Shown: positions 29,964 through 38,532 of the stretch, in pieces
How positions within the stretch are numbered: position 1 is the stretch's first letter
Layout of the letters: each line of letters opens with the position of its first letter
NCBI GenBank assembly: GCA_015350385.1
Contig: WNKI01000003.1
Location: 188,644 to 252,643, forward strand
Length of the DNA stretch: 64,000 nt
Reading direction: 5' to 3'
Source of the DNA: Aculops lycopersici
Taxonomy: Eukaryota; Arthropoda; Arachnida; Trombidiformes; Eriophyidae
Made by a program: the position numbers and the translations under genes
The notes under the pieces: generated by a model
Database searches by the model: none
Told to the model about the DNA's origin: nothing
What the model saw: only the letters and a program-made list of their open reading frames with translations

Positions 29964-31286
29964 ATGGAGCACCAGTCAAGTTTTCAACCCGATGCGCATA
30001 GCAATCAATATGAGCTCATCCACTGCAAGTTAAGTGAGCAACAACAACAAGATCAACAACCTCAACAATATGATTGTAACCAACAACAACAACTTTCAAA
30101 TCATCAAACATATCAAAATCATAATCTCGCTAATACTAATTACGAATTGGTCCAATTCACTGACCATCAAACGGTTGAAACTAACGGTTGGGCGATGCAA
30201 AACAACCCCGCAAATCAGCATCAAGTTTCGTTTGAAAACTCGGCGACAATTTCGTCAAAGTATTCTTATGATCATGATGATAATAATAATAACAACAACC
30301 TGTGCCTGAACGATCAACAGGTACCAATGGCAACTTCAATTTGTTGCAACTTCAACACAACCAAAGATCTAGATTTAGAGTATCAATCTCAGGTGGAAGA
30401 ACAGAGTCAAAGTCAAAGCTATATGAATCAAATGGCAACTCTGAGCGCAAATTATGAGATTCCTGTTGGTCGATCTCACATGATAATAAGTGAACACGTT
30501 GATGCCATCCAACAAGAGGGTCCAACTTTAAGCTCGCCACAGAACTTTCAATACTCATCAAATGATTGCCATGTACAGCAACTAGGAGCAAACAGTTATT
30601 GCGAAAATCAACAAATCACCGGCTGCTCGTCGGTTAACTCGAACAATTTTCAGGTTAACAACAATCGATATCAAGATGATCTCTTTGTAGGACAACCAAT
30701 AAGCTACCAATTCCAACAAGTTGAATCACAGCAACAAATGCAGCCACACCAACCCTCAGAGCAAAATCTGATGGTTCCCAACGAAATGCCGAACTTTGAA
30801 AACTATTCAGATTCCCCATTGATCAACTCACTCACTCCATCCTCATCCCTGGCATCGCCTCAAACTTGCGCTAGTAGCGGAAGTAGCACTAGTGGTAGCC
30901 AGGAGGTGAGTAATGAGTCGAGAAAGTTGATCAAACGGCCACTCAAAGCCTCTGGTGAAAATCACAAGAGTTCGAAAATAAATGGTAAACTATGGGAATT
31001 TATTCGCGATTTATTAATGAGCGATAAAACTAATCCAAGTTTCATTATGTGGGAACGTCGCGAGGATGGAGTATTTAAGTTTGTCAAATCCGAAAAGGTT
31101 GCCAAGATGTGGGGCGAGCGGAAGCAGAATCCCAAGATGACCTATGAAAAGTTGAGCAGGGCCATGAGGTATTACTACAAGAACAAGGTTTTACTTCCAG
31201 TTTTTGGCCGCCGCTTAGTCTACAAGTTTGGTCCAAATGCCAAGGGCTGGCTATTGAATGAGCAGCAGGCCAACAGTTCCGACTGA
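29964..31286 (+). CDS. ETS-domain transcription factor, ESE/ELF3-like
   Basis: The 440-residue protein has a Q/N/S-rich activation-type region and a C-terminal ETS DNA-binding domain (about residues 345-430): KLWEFIRDLLMSDK, IMWERREDGVFKFVKSEKVA, MTYEKLSRAMRYYYKN with the two DNA-contacting arginines, and GRRLVYKFG. FKFVKSE, KMWGERKQNPKMTYEK and the C-terminal position resemble the ESE (ELF3/ELF5/EHF) branch more than ETS1/pointed. No SAM/pointed domain is visible in the N-terminal part. It binds GGAA sites in the nucleus. It is a single coding exon with ATG at 29964. Confidence 0.88.
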   Translation: MEHQSSFQPDAHSNQYELIHCKLSEQQQQDQQPQQYDCNQQQQLSNHQTYQNHNLANTNYELVQFTDHQTVETNGWAMQNNPANQHQVSFENSATISSKYSYDHDDNNNNNNLCLNDQQVPMATSICCNFNTTKDLDLEYQSQVEEQSQSQSYMNQMATLSANYEIPVGRSHMIISEHVDAIQQEGPTLSSPQNFQYSSNDCHVQQLGANSYCENQQITGCSSVNSNNFQVNNNRYQDDLFVGQPISYQFQQVESQQQMQPHQPSEQNLMVPNEMPNFENYSDSPLINSLTPSSSLASPQTCASSGSSTSGSQEVSNESRKLIKRPLKASGENHKSSKINGKLWEFIRDLLMSDKTNPSFIMWERREDGVFKFVKSEKVAKMWGERKQNPKMTYEKLSRAMRYYYKNKVLLPVFGRRLVYKFGPNAKGWLLNEQQANSSD

Positions 31287-31941
31287 CAACAGGTCGGTTG
31301 GATGGTCATGATAGTTGGTTGAGATACAAACTCTATCCAAATGCTTTAAATATTGAAATAAGTGATTGTAATAAATTACCGTATTCTATTTAATTAGTTG
31401 ACTGATTTCGTCACTCTTCTTTTTCCTTGAAACCATCGCAAGTCTATGCGACTATCGAAACAGGTAAGTCAACTAGACGTTTATTGCTCATGGTGCCAGA
31501 GAGACATTGAAGGGTCTTTTTGTCAAGGGGAAATTCGAAAAGGCGATTCAAGGTGAGACAAATTTTGAAAATTTCTGTCAAGTCGAGCGGGATATCTTGA
31601 GTGTTTCATTTAGCTGGACCTATGATAGCAAAGACACGCCCACTCGCCGAAAAAGCGCAATTACCACAAGTCGCAAGTTTACAAGCTCGACTCTCGACAC
31701 TCATGACTTTTGCGGCCTTTCGAACTGACATCTCGAAATGTGCGTGCATGTCTGTTTTCTGCTACATTTTGGAACTTCAAACTCGAGTACACAATTTTCT
31801 TCCATGTTTATTATTGTATTTTTAGCAACCTTACACTAGCAACTAAACTACATTATATCATATATTGTAAAAACATTCAGCAACCCACATTGACATATAT
31901 ATTGACTTTCATCTAAAAAGTCGTGAGCGAGGTAGGAGGCC
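31287..31941. other. Intergenic region between ETS factor and mevalonate kinase
   Basis: 3' UTR of the ETS gene, then AT-rich non-coding DNA up to the mevalonate kinase start. Nothing else recognised. Confidence 0.4.
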
Positions 31942-33177
31942 ATGTTACCGTCCAAAAACTTACCTATCGTTGATTGGCTTGAGATTAAGGCCTCTGCACC
32001 GGCTAAATTTATTATAAGCGGTGAGTATTCGGTGGTCTATGAGAAACAAGCGATAGCGTCCGCAATCGATCTCAGGACAACGGTTACCATAAAGCCAGGC
32101 AAAGATTCCAAGCTTAGAGTTCATTTTAAAAATCTAAACAGCCTTCGAGAATGGCCTTGTGCCTCGCTAACTATGTGCCGTCTGGTGAATAAGTTCTCAG
32201 ATTGTCTCGATTATAACGAGAGTATGCAGGGAAAACTTAGTCACCTAGTGCATCCGAGATACGAGCTAATCAGGAACACACACCCCACTGTAGATAATAC
32301 CACAACTACCGCAGCACCCTCGACAAGCAGGGATCCGTCTTCAAAAGAGACGGATAAGAAGGCCGATGATGCCGCGATGGCATTTCTATTACTGTACATC
32401 GGCTTGGGCGATTCGTACTCCTCCTCAGCAAGACCTCCACTTGAAGTAGAGGTCAATTCAGACATTCCAGTTGGCTCGGGTTTAGGCTCCTCGTCGGCAT
32501 TCTCTGTTGCCTTGTGCGGTGCCCTCATGAGAGTTTTTAGGGTTGCTGCTGAAAAGTATATCATCAGCAACTGGGCATTCAACATCGACCGTTTCTTCCA
32601 TGGCAAGCCATCGGGTATAGACAATAACGTGAGCACTCATGGTAAGAGTATTTTATTCCAAGGAGGTAGAATCAAGGCCAATGGTTGTACACATAACGCC
32701 AAGATAAGGGTTTTGTTAGTCGACACAAACGTTTCAAGGAGCACCAAGACGCTTAGTGAGATAGTTATCAAACAATTACGTGACGATCCCAATAGTGTCA
32801 ATGGAATATTCAACAGTATTAATGAATTGACAACACAAATTTGGCGCAAGTTTAATGACCCAGATTTTGTACCAAGACAAATATCCGATCATATTATGGC
32901 CAATCAAAATCTGCTCAACAACCTGGGCGTCGGACACGAGTTTCTGACTGACATTTGTATGCGAGCCTCAGTGGCCAACTATGCAGCTAAACAGACTGGT
33001 GCAGGTGGGGGAGGCATAGCATTCATACTTTATGATGCAAGAGAAAAAGACCCAAATCTAGATCTGATTAGGGATGATTTCGTTAGGGTTGGCTATAAAG
33101 TTCATGATCATGAAATAAATTGTGAGGGTTTGGCAGTCGGCATCACACCAGATCCGGACAGGAGGACGCAATACTAA
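31942..33177 (+). CDS. MVK: Mevalonate kinase
   Basis: The 411-residue GHMP kinase phosphorylates mevalonate at the 5-hydroxyl in the mevalonate (isoprenoid) pathway of the cytosol or peroxisome. Motif 1 (ASAPAKFIISGEYSVVYEKQ) is at residues 17-36. The ATP-binding motif 2 PVGSGLGSSSAFSVAL is at about 177-192, the KPSGIDNNVS motif with the catalytic aspartate is near 220, and the GAGGGG motif 3 is near 353. The length fits the family (about 395 residues), with a T/S-rich insertion near residue 115-135. It is a single exon with ATG preceded by GGAGGCC. Confidence 0.96.
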   Translation: MLPSKNLPIVDWLEIKASAPAKFIISGEYSVVYEKQAIASAIDLRTTVTIKPGKDSKLRVHFKNLNSLREWPCASLTMCRLVNKFSDCLDYNESMQGKLSHLVHPRYELIRNTHPTVDNTTTTAAPSTSRDPSSKETDKKADDAAMAFLLLYIGLGDSYSSSARPPLEVEVNSDIPVGSGLGSSSAFSVALCGALMRVFRVAAEKYIISNWAFNIDRFFHGKPSGIDNNVSTHGKSILFQGGRIKANGCTHNAKIRVLLVDTNVSRSTKTLSEIVIKQLRDDPNSVNGIFNSINELTTQIWRKFNDPDFVPRQISDHIMANQNLLNNLGVGHEFLTDICMRASVANYAAKQTGAGGGGIAFILYDAREKDPNLDLIRDDFVRVGYKVHDHEINCEGLAVGITPDPDRRTQY

Positions 33178-33360
33178 TACGACTTACCCCATATATAGAG
33201 TAAAACTTTCTATTGTCAAGTATTAATATCATCACGAAACCTCGAGGTTGTCAAAATTTTACATAGACCTGTCATTATTTAGTCCACCGCAATAAATTTT
33301 GGAACAACCAATTTATTGATTGAAATTTAACCTTCAATGATGTTGTATCTAGTTCCACTT

Positions 33361-33759
33361 CTAATTTTTGAGTATCATGTCTAGAGGTTCTTGTAAGAAT
33401 TCAGCTATGCTGTTGGCCTTACACTTTAACATTCCCAGGGGAACGTCTTGATTTGCACAAATACACAATAGGACTGTTGATATGTTTCTGACAATAAGGT
33501 TTGCCTCTTGGCTTTGTATCACAGCTGATTTCAACCTATCTTCATGTAGCGCCGAATTGCCATATCTCTGATAGTTCTTCCATATTGTGCTTGCGAGGGC
33601 GGCGATAGTGATGGCCTCATCATTTGTACCTCCAGCATAGGCAAGTAGAGACCCTTCGTAGTTGAGTAGTAGGGTACACCTGATACCACCCGTATTGGTC
33701 TGGGCTAAGATGTTATTCAAAGCTTTTGGCTTCAAGAGTGTAGTTGATGATCCATTCAT
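33361..33759 (-). CDS. LAMTOR2: LAMTOR2 (p14, Ragulator subunit)
   Basis: The 132-residue roadblock-fold protein matches LAMTOR2 over its length: LKPKALNNILAQTNTGGIRC, TLLLNYEGSLLAYAGG, IASTIWKNYQRYGN-type core, ALHEDRLKSAVI and the C-terminal GMLKCKANSIAEFLQEPL. In the Ragulator complex it pairs with LAMTOR3 on lysosomes and anchors Rag GTPases for mTORC1 activation. It is a single exon. A palindromic TATCGATA lies about 160 bp upstream of the start and could be a DREF-type element. Confidence 0.95.
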   Translation of the reverse strand: MNGSSTTLLKPKALNNILAQTNTGGIRCTLLLNYEGSLLAYAGGTNDEAITIAALASTIWKNYQRYGNSALHEDRLKSAVIQSQEANLIVRNISTVLLCICANQDVPLGMLKCKANSIAEFLQEPLDMILKN

Positions 33760-34269
33760 GGCTAAAATTTTTTATAATTATATAAATTTATGTATATTCC
33801 GTTCCAATAAGATAGATAGTCTAGAGAAACTGACAAATTTGCTTGATCTATTGAAGTAAAATGGGAGAAATGGTGAACAGCTGATCGCGTATTTACACGA
33901 GATGTAAGGCTTTGCGCTATCGATAAACTCGCTTTATCCCGATCGGTGAAGATAAAGACTACATAATTTCAAATGATTTTAGACACTTCCACTATAGCAG
34001 GTTCTAATTTATACCTTATGACATTTCTCGAAGAGATAGGAATGAGCTGATTCTATGGAAGAATTGTTTTTGAGGCTCAAGATCGAGAGATATATGGTTA
34101 GTTTTATACCCGTAGATTCTATGTAAGAATGCGTCGATCTTGTATAGGTTTAAGAATCAAGGTAAACCCAGTAGATTTTTGGTAAGAACAGAAAGGCATA
34201 TAAGGTGTCATGAGATGTCTGTATATCTATCAAGGAGTGTCAACAAGTTTGCTTATGACATCAATTGCT
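33760..34269. other. Intergenic region upstream of LAMTOR2
   Basis: AT-rich sequence containing the LAMTOR2 promoter, with TATCGATA near 33917. No gene was recognised in the remainder. Confidence 0.4.
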
Positions 34270-34521
34270 TTATTTTTCGAGATCATCGTAGATGTGCTGT
34301 AGTCCTGTGCCGGCGCCGAGCCTACCTGTTAATACATCTTCATGAAGATTAGATGACTTAAGTGCTGGTAATCGGGAAACTTGTTGAACAGCCCTGATCT
34401 CATTAGCAAACCTCAAGGCTGGGCCCATCCCCTGAGCAAATTTGATGTCGTCTAAGGCCAGTTGTTTTGGCTTCTCGGCTCTCTTCGATCCAATATGGCT
34501 GGATAGGATTTGACGTTCCAT
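34270..34521 (-). CDS. POMP: Short proteasome maturation protein-like (POMP/UMP1 C-terminal region)
   Basis: The 83-residue frame contains ALRFANEIRAVQQVSRLPAL followed by KSSNLHEDVLTGR, which matches the core of POMP (AVQQVQRLPFLSSSNLSLDV). POMP assists assembly of the 20S proteasome and is about 140 residues long. Here the N-terminal half is reduced to a short basic stretch. The usual ETIGFEDIL motif after DVLTGR is replaced by LGAGTGLQHIYDDLEK. It is therefore either a divergent short POMP, one exon of a longer gene, or a paralogue. The ATG at 34521 is the first in frame. Confidence 0.55.
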   Translation of the reverse strand: MERQILSSHIGSKRAEKPKQLALDDIKFAQGMGPALRFANEIRAVQQVSRLPALKSSNLHEDVLTGRLGAGTGLQHIYDDLEK

Positions 34522-34722
34522 ATTGTTGTTGAGTAAATGAATAATAATATAATATGAAAACGATTATATAATTTGTTGTGAACAGAAAATATCGATATGG
34601 GTAGGACCGAAAAATTAGCAAATGAGCATTGGAACACTAACGCTTGGAGACTCCAAGTTGGGGTTACGCTAGTGCAAAACAAAAAGCGCGAATGCCTATG
34701 ATGGACGAAAAATAAAAAAGTG

Positions 34723-34795
34723 TGGAGAACTTGAGATTCGAACTCAAGACCTCTTCCATGCTAAGGAAGCGCTCTACCAACTGAGCTAGATCCCC
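34723..34795 (-). tRNA. tRNA-Ala (anticodon AGC)
   Basis: The minus strand folds as a 73-nt tRNA: acceptor GGGGATC pairing with GTTCTCC (one mismatch, one G-T), a D arm with TAGCTCAGTTGGTAGAG (A box), anticodon stem CTTCC/GGAAG with loop TTAGCAT (anticodon AGC, alanine), and a T arm with GGTTCGAATC-like loop sequence (B box, GAGTTCGAATC). No intron is seen and CCA is not encoded, as expected in a nuclear genome. It overlaps no gene and sits upstream of the NFATC2IP-like gene. Confidence 0.94.
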
Positions 34796-34948
34796 TTTCT
34801 GTAACACCGTGAGAATTTTGTTAATAACATTACTACGCACAGTGCTTGCATTGACGCTCGTAACAACTTTTCGCTCCAACTCCAGCCGACGATCAACTAG
34901 GCTTCGAAATTCAAGTCGAGTATAAACAAAGTTTTACATATCATTAAC

Positions 34949-35863
34949 ATGTCCATCTTTAAAGAGAAGGATGATGACTTCAAAAAAATTTTAAAGAGTC
35001 ACCTCAACCTGGATGATGACTCTTCCGAATCTGAGCATGATGAGGCCATTAGCCAAAGTCCGAAGACATCTAATCAAGACGAGGAAGCCCTAGAGCATGA
35101 AAACAATAGACTAGTGCCAAGTCCAAACAAGAGAACCAAGATAGAAATCAAGAGTCTAGATAATGCGGAAAAAGAAGTGGAGTTGATTTCTTGCTCACCA
35201 AATGATGAGATAGTCGACTGCACTGGTGAAGACGACGAAGTTATAACTATTGACAGCGATGAAGATGATGTAAAAGAAACATCATTGTACAAGACACAAG
35301 AGCTAGCCACCCAAGAAGAATATTCATCTATTGATCTCAATGTGACAGACACTGATGATTATTTTAATTTGAAGATGACAATTGCTGGCCAGTACAAACA
35401 GTTCAAAACAACCTACAACACGCCACTCTTCGAAACTTTGCAAGAGTTATTAGCGGATTTGAAAAATCAGAATAAAAGTTTGGTATTGACACTACGAGAT
35501 GTCCCTATCGACCTATCTCAGAGTCCCAAATCGATTGGATTGGACGTAGGTACAATTTTGAGAGGTACACCTGTCTTGGGCGCAACTGAAGATGCCCCGA
35601 GCGTCCCCATGGAAACTAGTCTTGATCCGGACGAGATCACATTGAAAGTACAAGATGGAAATCTTAGGCACACTAAGGAGTTCCGAATCAAAAAAGATGC
35701 TCAGTTCATTTCTCTCAAAGAAAACTATGCGAGACAATTCAATATCGAGGATACTGAGAAACTTACGCTAATGTTCGATGGCGATGAGATTGCGGACAAT
35801 GAGACGCCCGAAAGTCTTGACATAGAGGATGGCTTTATGATAGATATAAAGATCAAGAGTTAG
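34949..35863 (+). CDS. NFATC2IP: NFATC2IP/NIP45 homologue (Rad60-Esc2-NIP45 family) with SUMO-like domains
   Basis: The 304-residue protein has an acidic N-terminal half with SUMO-interacting motif candidates next to acidic runs (VITIDSDEDD, EIVDCTGED). Two ubiquitin/SUMO-like domains follow: about residues 130-200 (LKMTIAGQYKQFKTTYNTPL) and 228-304 (ITLKVQDGNLRHTKEFRI, KLTLMFDGDEIADNETPESL). The last lacks the C-terminal GG, so it is a fixed SUMO-like domain. This is the layout of Rad60/Esc2/NIP45 proteins, which bind the SUMO E2 Ubc9 and support genome stability. A plus-strand AATAAA near 36029 could end this transcript. Confidence 0.85.
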   Translation: MSIFKEKDDDFKKILKSHLNLDDDSSESEHDEAISQSPKTSNQDEEALEHENNRLVPSPNKRTKIEIKSLDNAEKEVELISCSPNDEIVDCTGEDDEVITIDSDEDDVKETSLYKTQELATQEEYSSIDLNVTDTDDYFNLKMTIAGQYKQFKTTYNTPLFETLQELLADLKNQNKSLVLTLRDVPIDLSQSPKSIGLDVGTILRGTPVLGATEDAPSVPMETSLDPDEITLKVQDGNLRHTKEFRIKKDAQFISLKENYARQFNIEDTEKLTLMFDGDEIADNETPESLDIEDGFMIDIKIKS

Positions 35864-36040
35864 ATGGGTCAAATAGATATCTGTCACTTTGTTTCCCGGA
35901 TAAAATGATCTCTCAAGTATTACAAGCGTAAGGCGCGAAAGACCTACAAGACAATTGTTATGATAAGATGACCCATGGGTCAATTATTACACGTGTGAAC
36001 TCTATATTGAATCAAATTTGTTTTTGTTTAATAAACATAT

Positions 36041-36610
36041 CTACTCCTCTGGTACAACGGTAGTCTTTTCGGACACGTAGATACCATCCAAAAACTTTCT
36101 GATGTCTTTCCTCTTGACTGTTGTCGACTGCTGGATCAAGGCACAGCATCTTGAAACGGCCTCTACATCATTTGACTCAAGGATGAGCTCATCCTTTTGC
36201 GCCTTGGAGTTAACACAGGTAACTCCTGGCAACATCTGAACTTTGCGTAGTGCCTTCTCGCCCAAGAAATTTCTAATTTCAACTTCCTTCATGTCCGGCG
36301 AAATGATCACGTTGATGGGAAAGTGAGCGTAGACAGATCTCATCTTGTATTGGAAACCCTTGGTGACACCCTTGATCATATTCTCGATATGACTGCAGAT
36401 GGTCCTGACAACAGCGAGCTCCGCTCGGTTACCGAACCACTTTTGAACCTTGATCTTCTTCTTACCAATCATCTCGATTTGTAGCTTGGCATGGGCAAAG
36501 GATCTAGTTAGGCTTCCCCTTTCACCAGTCACCTTGACGACTGAGTTCTTAACGGACACCTTGACTCCATCAGGGATGGTAACCTCTTGATTTGAAACGA
36601 TGGTCTTCAT
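36041..36610 (-). CDS. RPL9: 60S ribosomal protein L9 (uL6)
   Basis: The 189-residue protein matches uL6 in full: N-terminal MKTIVSNQEVTIPDGVKV, RGSLTRSFAHAKLQIEMI, the NMIKGVTKGFQYKMRSVYAH signature, FPINVIISPDMKEVEIRNFL and the C-terminal DIRKFLDGIYVSEKTTV. It is a protein of the large ribosomal subunit near the sarcin-ricin loop. It is a single exon and is divergent to the eEF1B-beta gene, so two translation genes share a 0.7-kb upstream region. Confidence 0.98.
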   Translation of the reverse strand: MKTIVSNQEVTIPDGVKVSVKNSVVKVTGERGSLTRSFAHAKLQIEMIGKKKIKVQKWFGNRAELAVVRTICSHIENMIKGVTKGFQYKMRSVYAHFPINVIISPDMKEVEIRNFLGEKALRKVQMLPGVTCVNSKAQKDELILESNDVEAVSRCCALIQQSTTVKRKDIRKFLDGIYVSEKTTVVPEE

Positions 36611-37319
36611 AGTTAGATATAATAAGTTCTAGCTATTTACCTTTTGCGGTTAAAGATAAAGGTACTTTTTGAGTGTTCCTTTGAAGAATAATAAATTAGA
36701 GAGTATCCTAGAGGTTAGGTAGGGTTCTGGCCAAATAATAGATTATTGGATTTGTTTGCTAGGATATTGATATTAATGTTAATTTAGGGCTCCTCTCAAA
36801 TCGTGGGGATTGATGACCAACCAATAAAGTTGCATGCATGCCGATACGATACTTTGTTCAAGGCAAAAATCGCATGCATCAGAGCAGCAAACACACACGC
36901 ACATGCGGCTCTTGGTGGGCCTGCGCTAGCCTATTCAAGTTTTCCGGTGCTGTGCTCAATTGGCGCGAAAATTCAAACCCACAAAGAGTGGGAGCACGCA
37001 AAAAAGTCCATAGCAAATGAGAGGGGTTGTTCGCCGCAATCGAATGGCCGACAGCGTCGTGGTCTCTGGCCGGCAACAGCGACGGCGTGTTGTTGCATAC
37101 TGCAGCCATTTCTCCATCCGTCAAGCCGTCACCACAAGTTCATTCCTATTGCATGTGCTCTTCATTCACGAACATATCGTAATCACTTGTTTAACTTATA
37201 ACAACTAATTGAACATCCATCGTTATATTTATCACAATAATACTGAACCACCAGATAAGTCGAAAGCCTCGCTCATTATATTATAGAAAAATTCTAGATA
37301 ACTCCATTTAATATTTAAA
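36611..37319. other. Divergent promoter region of RPL9 and eEF1B-beta
   Basis: About 700 bp between two translation-machinery genes transcribed away from each other, probably with shared or adjacent promoters and untranslated leaders. The short frames inside (36803-37208) are not protein-like. Confidence 0.5.
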
Positions 37320-37931
37320 ATGAGTCCAGAGGAATTGAATAATAAATTGGCTGACTTCCCTTACGTGGCCGGCTACACCCCAACCCAAGCTGATGTTGAG
37401 GAACTGAAGAACTTACCAGCCAGCTACGACCAATATGTTCACCTAAAGCGTTGGGCTAAACATATGGCCTCTTTCTCCGACAATGAGAAGAAAGGCTTCG
37501 CCAAGTCCGCAGCCAAGCCAGCCGCTGCTGCAAGCAAGGGTGGCGATGACGATGACGAACTTGACCTATTCGGATCAGACGATGACGACGAGGAGGCCGA
37601 GAAGGCCAAGGCCGAGCGTGCCGCCAAGATGGAGGCTCAGAAGAAGGGCGGCAAGCCAGGAGTTGTTGCAAAATCCTCAATTGTTTTAGATGTCAAAGTT
37701 TGGGATGACGAAACAGACTTAGACGAAGTTGAGAAATTGGTCAAAGCCATCCAAAAAGACGGTTTGCTGTGGGGTCTATCGAAGAAGGTGCCATTGGCCT
37801 TTGGAATCAACAAATTGCAGATTGTTTGCGTCGTCGAGGACGAGAAAGTCTCGGTCGACTGGCTGACTGAGCAAATCGAGGAGTTGGAATTAGTCCAAAG
37901 TACCGACATCGCGGCTTTCCAAAAAGTTTAA
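37320..37931 (+). CDS. EEF1B2: Elongation factor 1-beta (eEF1B guanine-nucleotide exchange subunit)
   Basis: The 203-residue protein has a short GST-C-like N-terminal helix region (GYTPTQADVEELKNL), the acidic block with the CK2 site DELDLFGSDDDDEE, and the C-terminal exchange domain (SIVLDVKVWDDETDLDEVEK, GLLWGLSKKVPLAFGINKLQ, ending STDIAAFQKV). It recycles eEF1A-GDP to eEF1A-GTP during elongation. The length fits alpha/beta subunits rather than delta, because no leucine zipper is seen. It is a single exon with an AATAAA at 37963. Confidence 0.97.
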   Translation: MSPEELNNKLADFPYVAGYTPTQADVEELKNLPASYDQYVHLKRWAKHMASFSDNEKKGFAKSAAKPAAAASKGGDDDDELDLFGSDDDDEEAEKAKAERAAKMEAQKKGGKPGVVAKSSIVLDVKVWDDETDLDEVEKLVKAIQKDGLLWGLSKKVPLAFGINKLQIVCVVEDEKVSVDWLTEQIEELELVQSTDIAAFQKV

Positions 37932-38532
37932 TATTTTACATGAATGAAAATCTCTTTATTAAAATAAACAAACTTAGCGAGAGAAAGGAAAAGAAGACAC
38001 CAAGAATTATTCGCAACGATAAGTTACATGGCTCTCATCTTCTTGCCCTCAAATTCCTTTCATCCATTTGTACCCGTGCAAATGAGATGTAAAATTTATC
38101 GTTTTTAGAAGCAAACTTGATCATGCTTCTATCGTCCCAGTATTGTACCCGTTTTGTTGATCATGTACTTGAGATGTGTTGTTCTTATTGATCCTCTTAT
38201 ATGAGATGACATTTACCCGTCATTGTTGCTCGTATTCGTCATGATGAGACGACGCGTTTTTGGCTACTCTTATTCTTTATCGTTCATGAAATCAGTTGTA
38301 CCCGTTTTGTGTTTGCTCTATGTGGTTCCTGAGATGCAGATATATATATATATATAGTTATAGTAGTTGTACAAATATATAATATTTATATAGATATAAA
38401 ATCTTCTTATTGTTATTATTGTGGTAGTAATAATAGTGTTGGTTGTAGTATAGGTAGTAGTTTTTTGTTGATGCTTTTGCTGTTGTTATTCGCTTTTAGC
38501 TATGCTCTTAGCTTAACGTTCACCCGTAACGT
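37932..38532. other. 3' flank with four copies of a TACCCGT / TGAGATG motif pair
   Basis: After the eEF1B poly(A) signal, this AT-rich stretch is most likely the 3' UTR of the minus-strand zinc-finger gene. TACCCGT occurs at 38071, 38146, 38214 and 38299. NTGAGATG occurs at 38082, 38169, 38201 and 38329, always within 10-40 bases of a TACCCGT copy. A (TA)n run lies at about 38340-38356. Confidence 0.6.

Noticed and set aside
33910..33930. TATCGATA near LAMTOR2 as a certain DREF site
   Set aside because: One 8-base match is expected by chance in such AT-rich DNA; kept only as a remark.
34664..34879. Minus-strand frame containing GDLAQLVERFLSMEEVLSSN
   Set aside because: This is translation of the tRNA-Ala gene, a common false protein.
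38236..38340. Possible C/D box snoRNA (ATGATGA ... CTGA)
   Set aside because: The C and D box-like words are about 85 bp apart, but the flanking bases do not form a convincing terminal stem and the words belong to the repeated TGAGATG motif.
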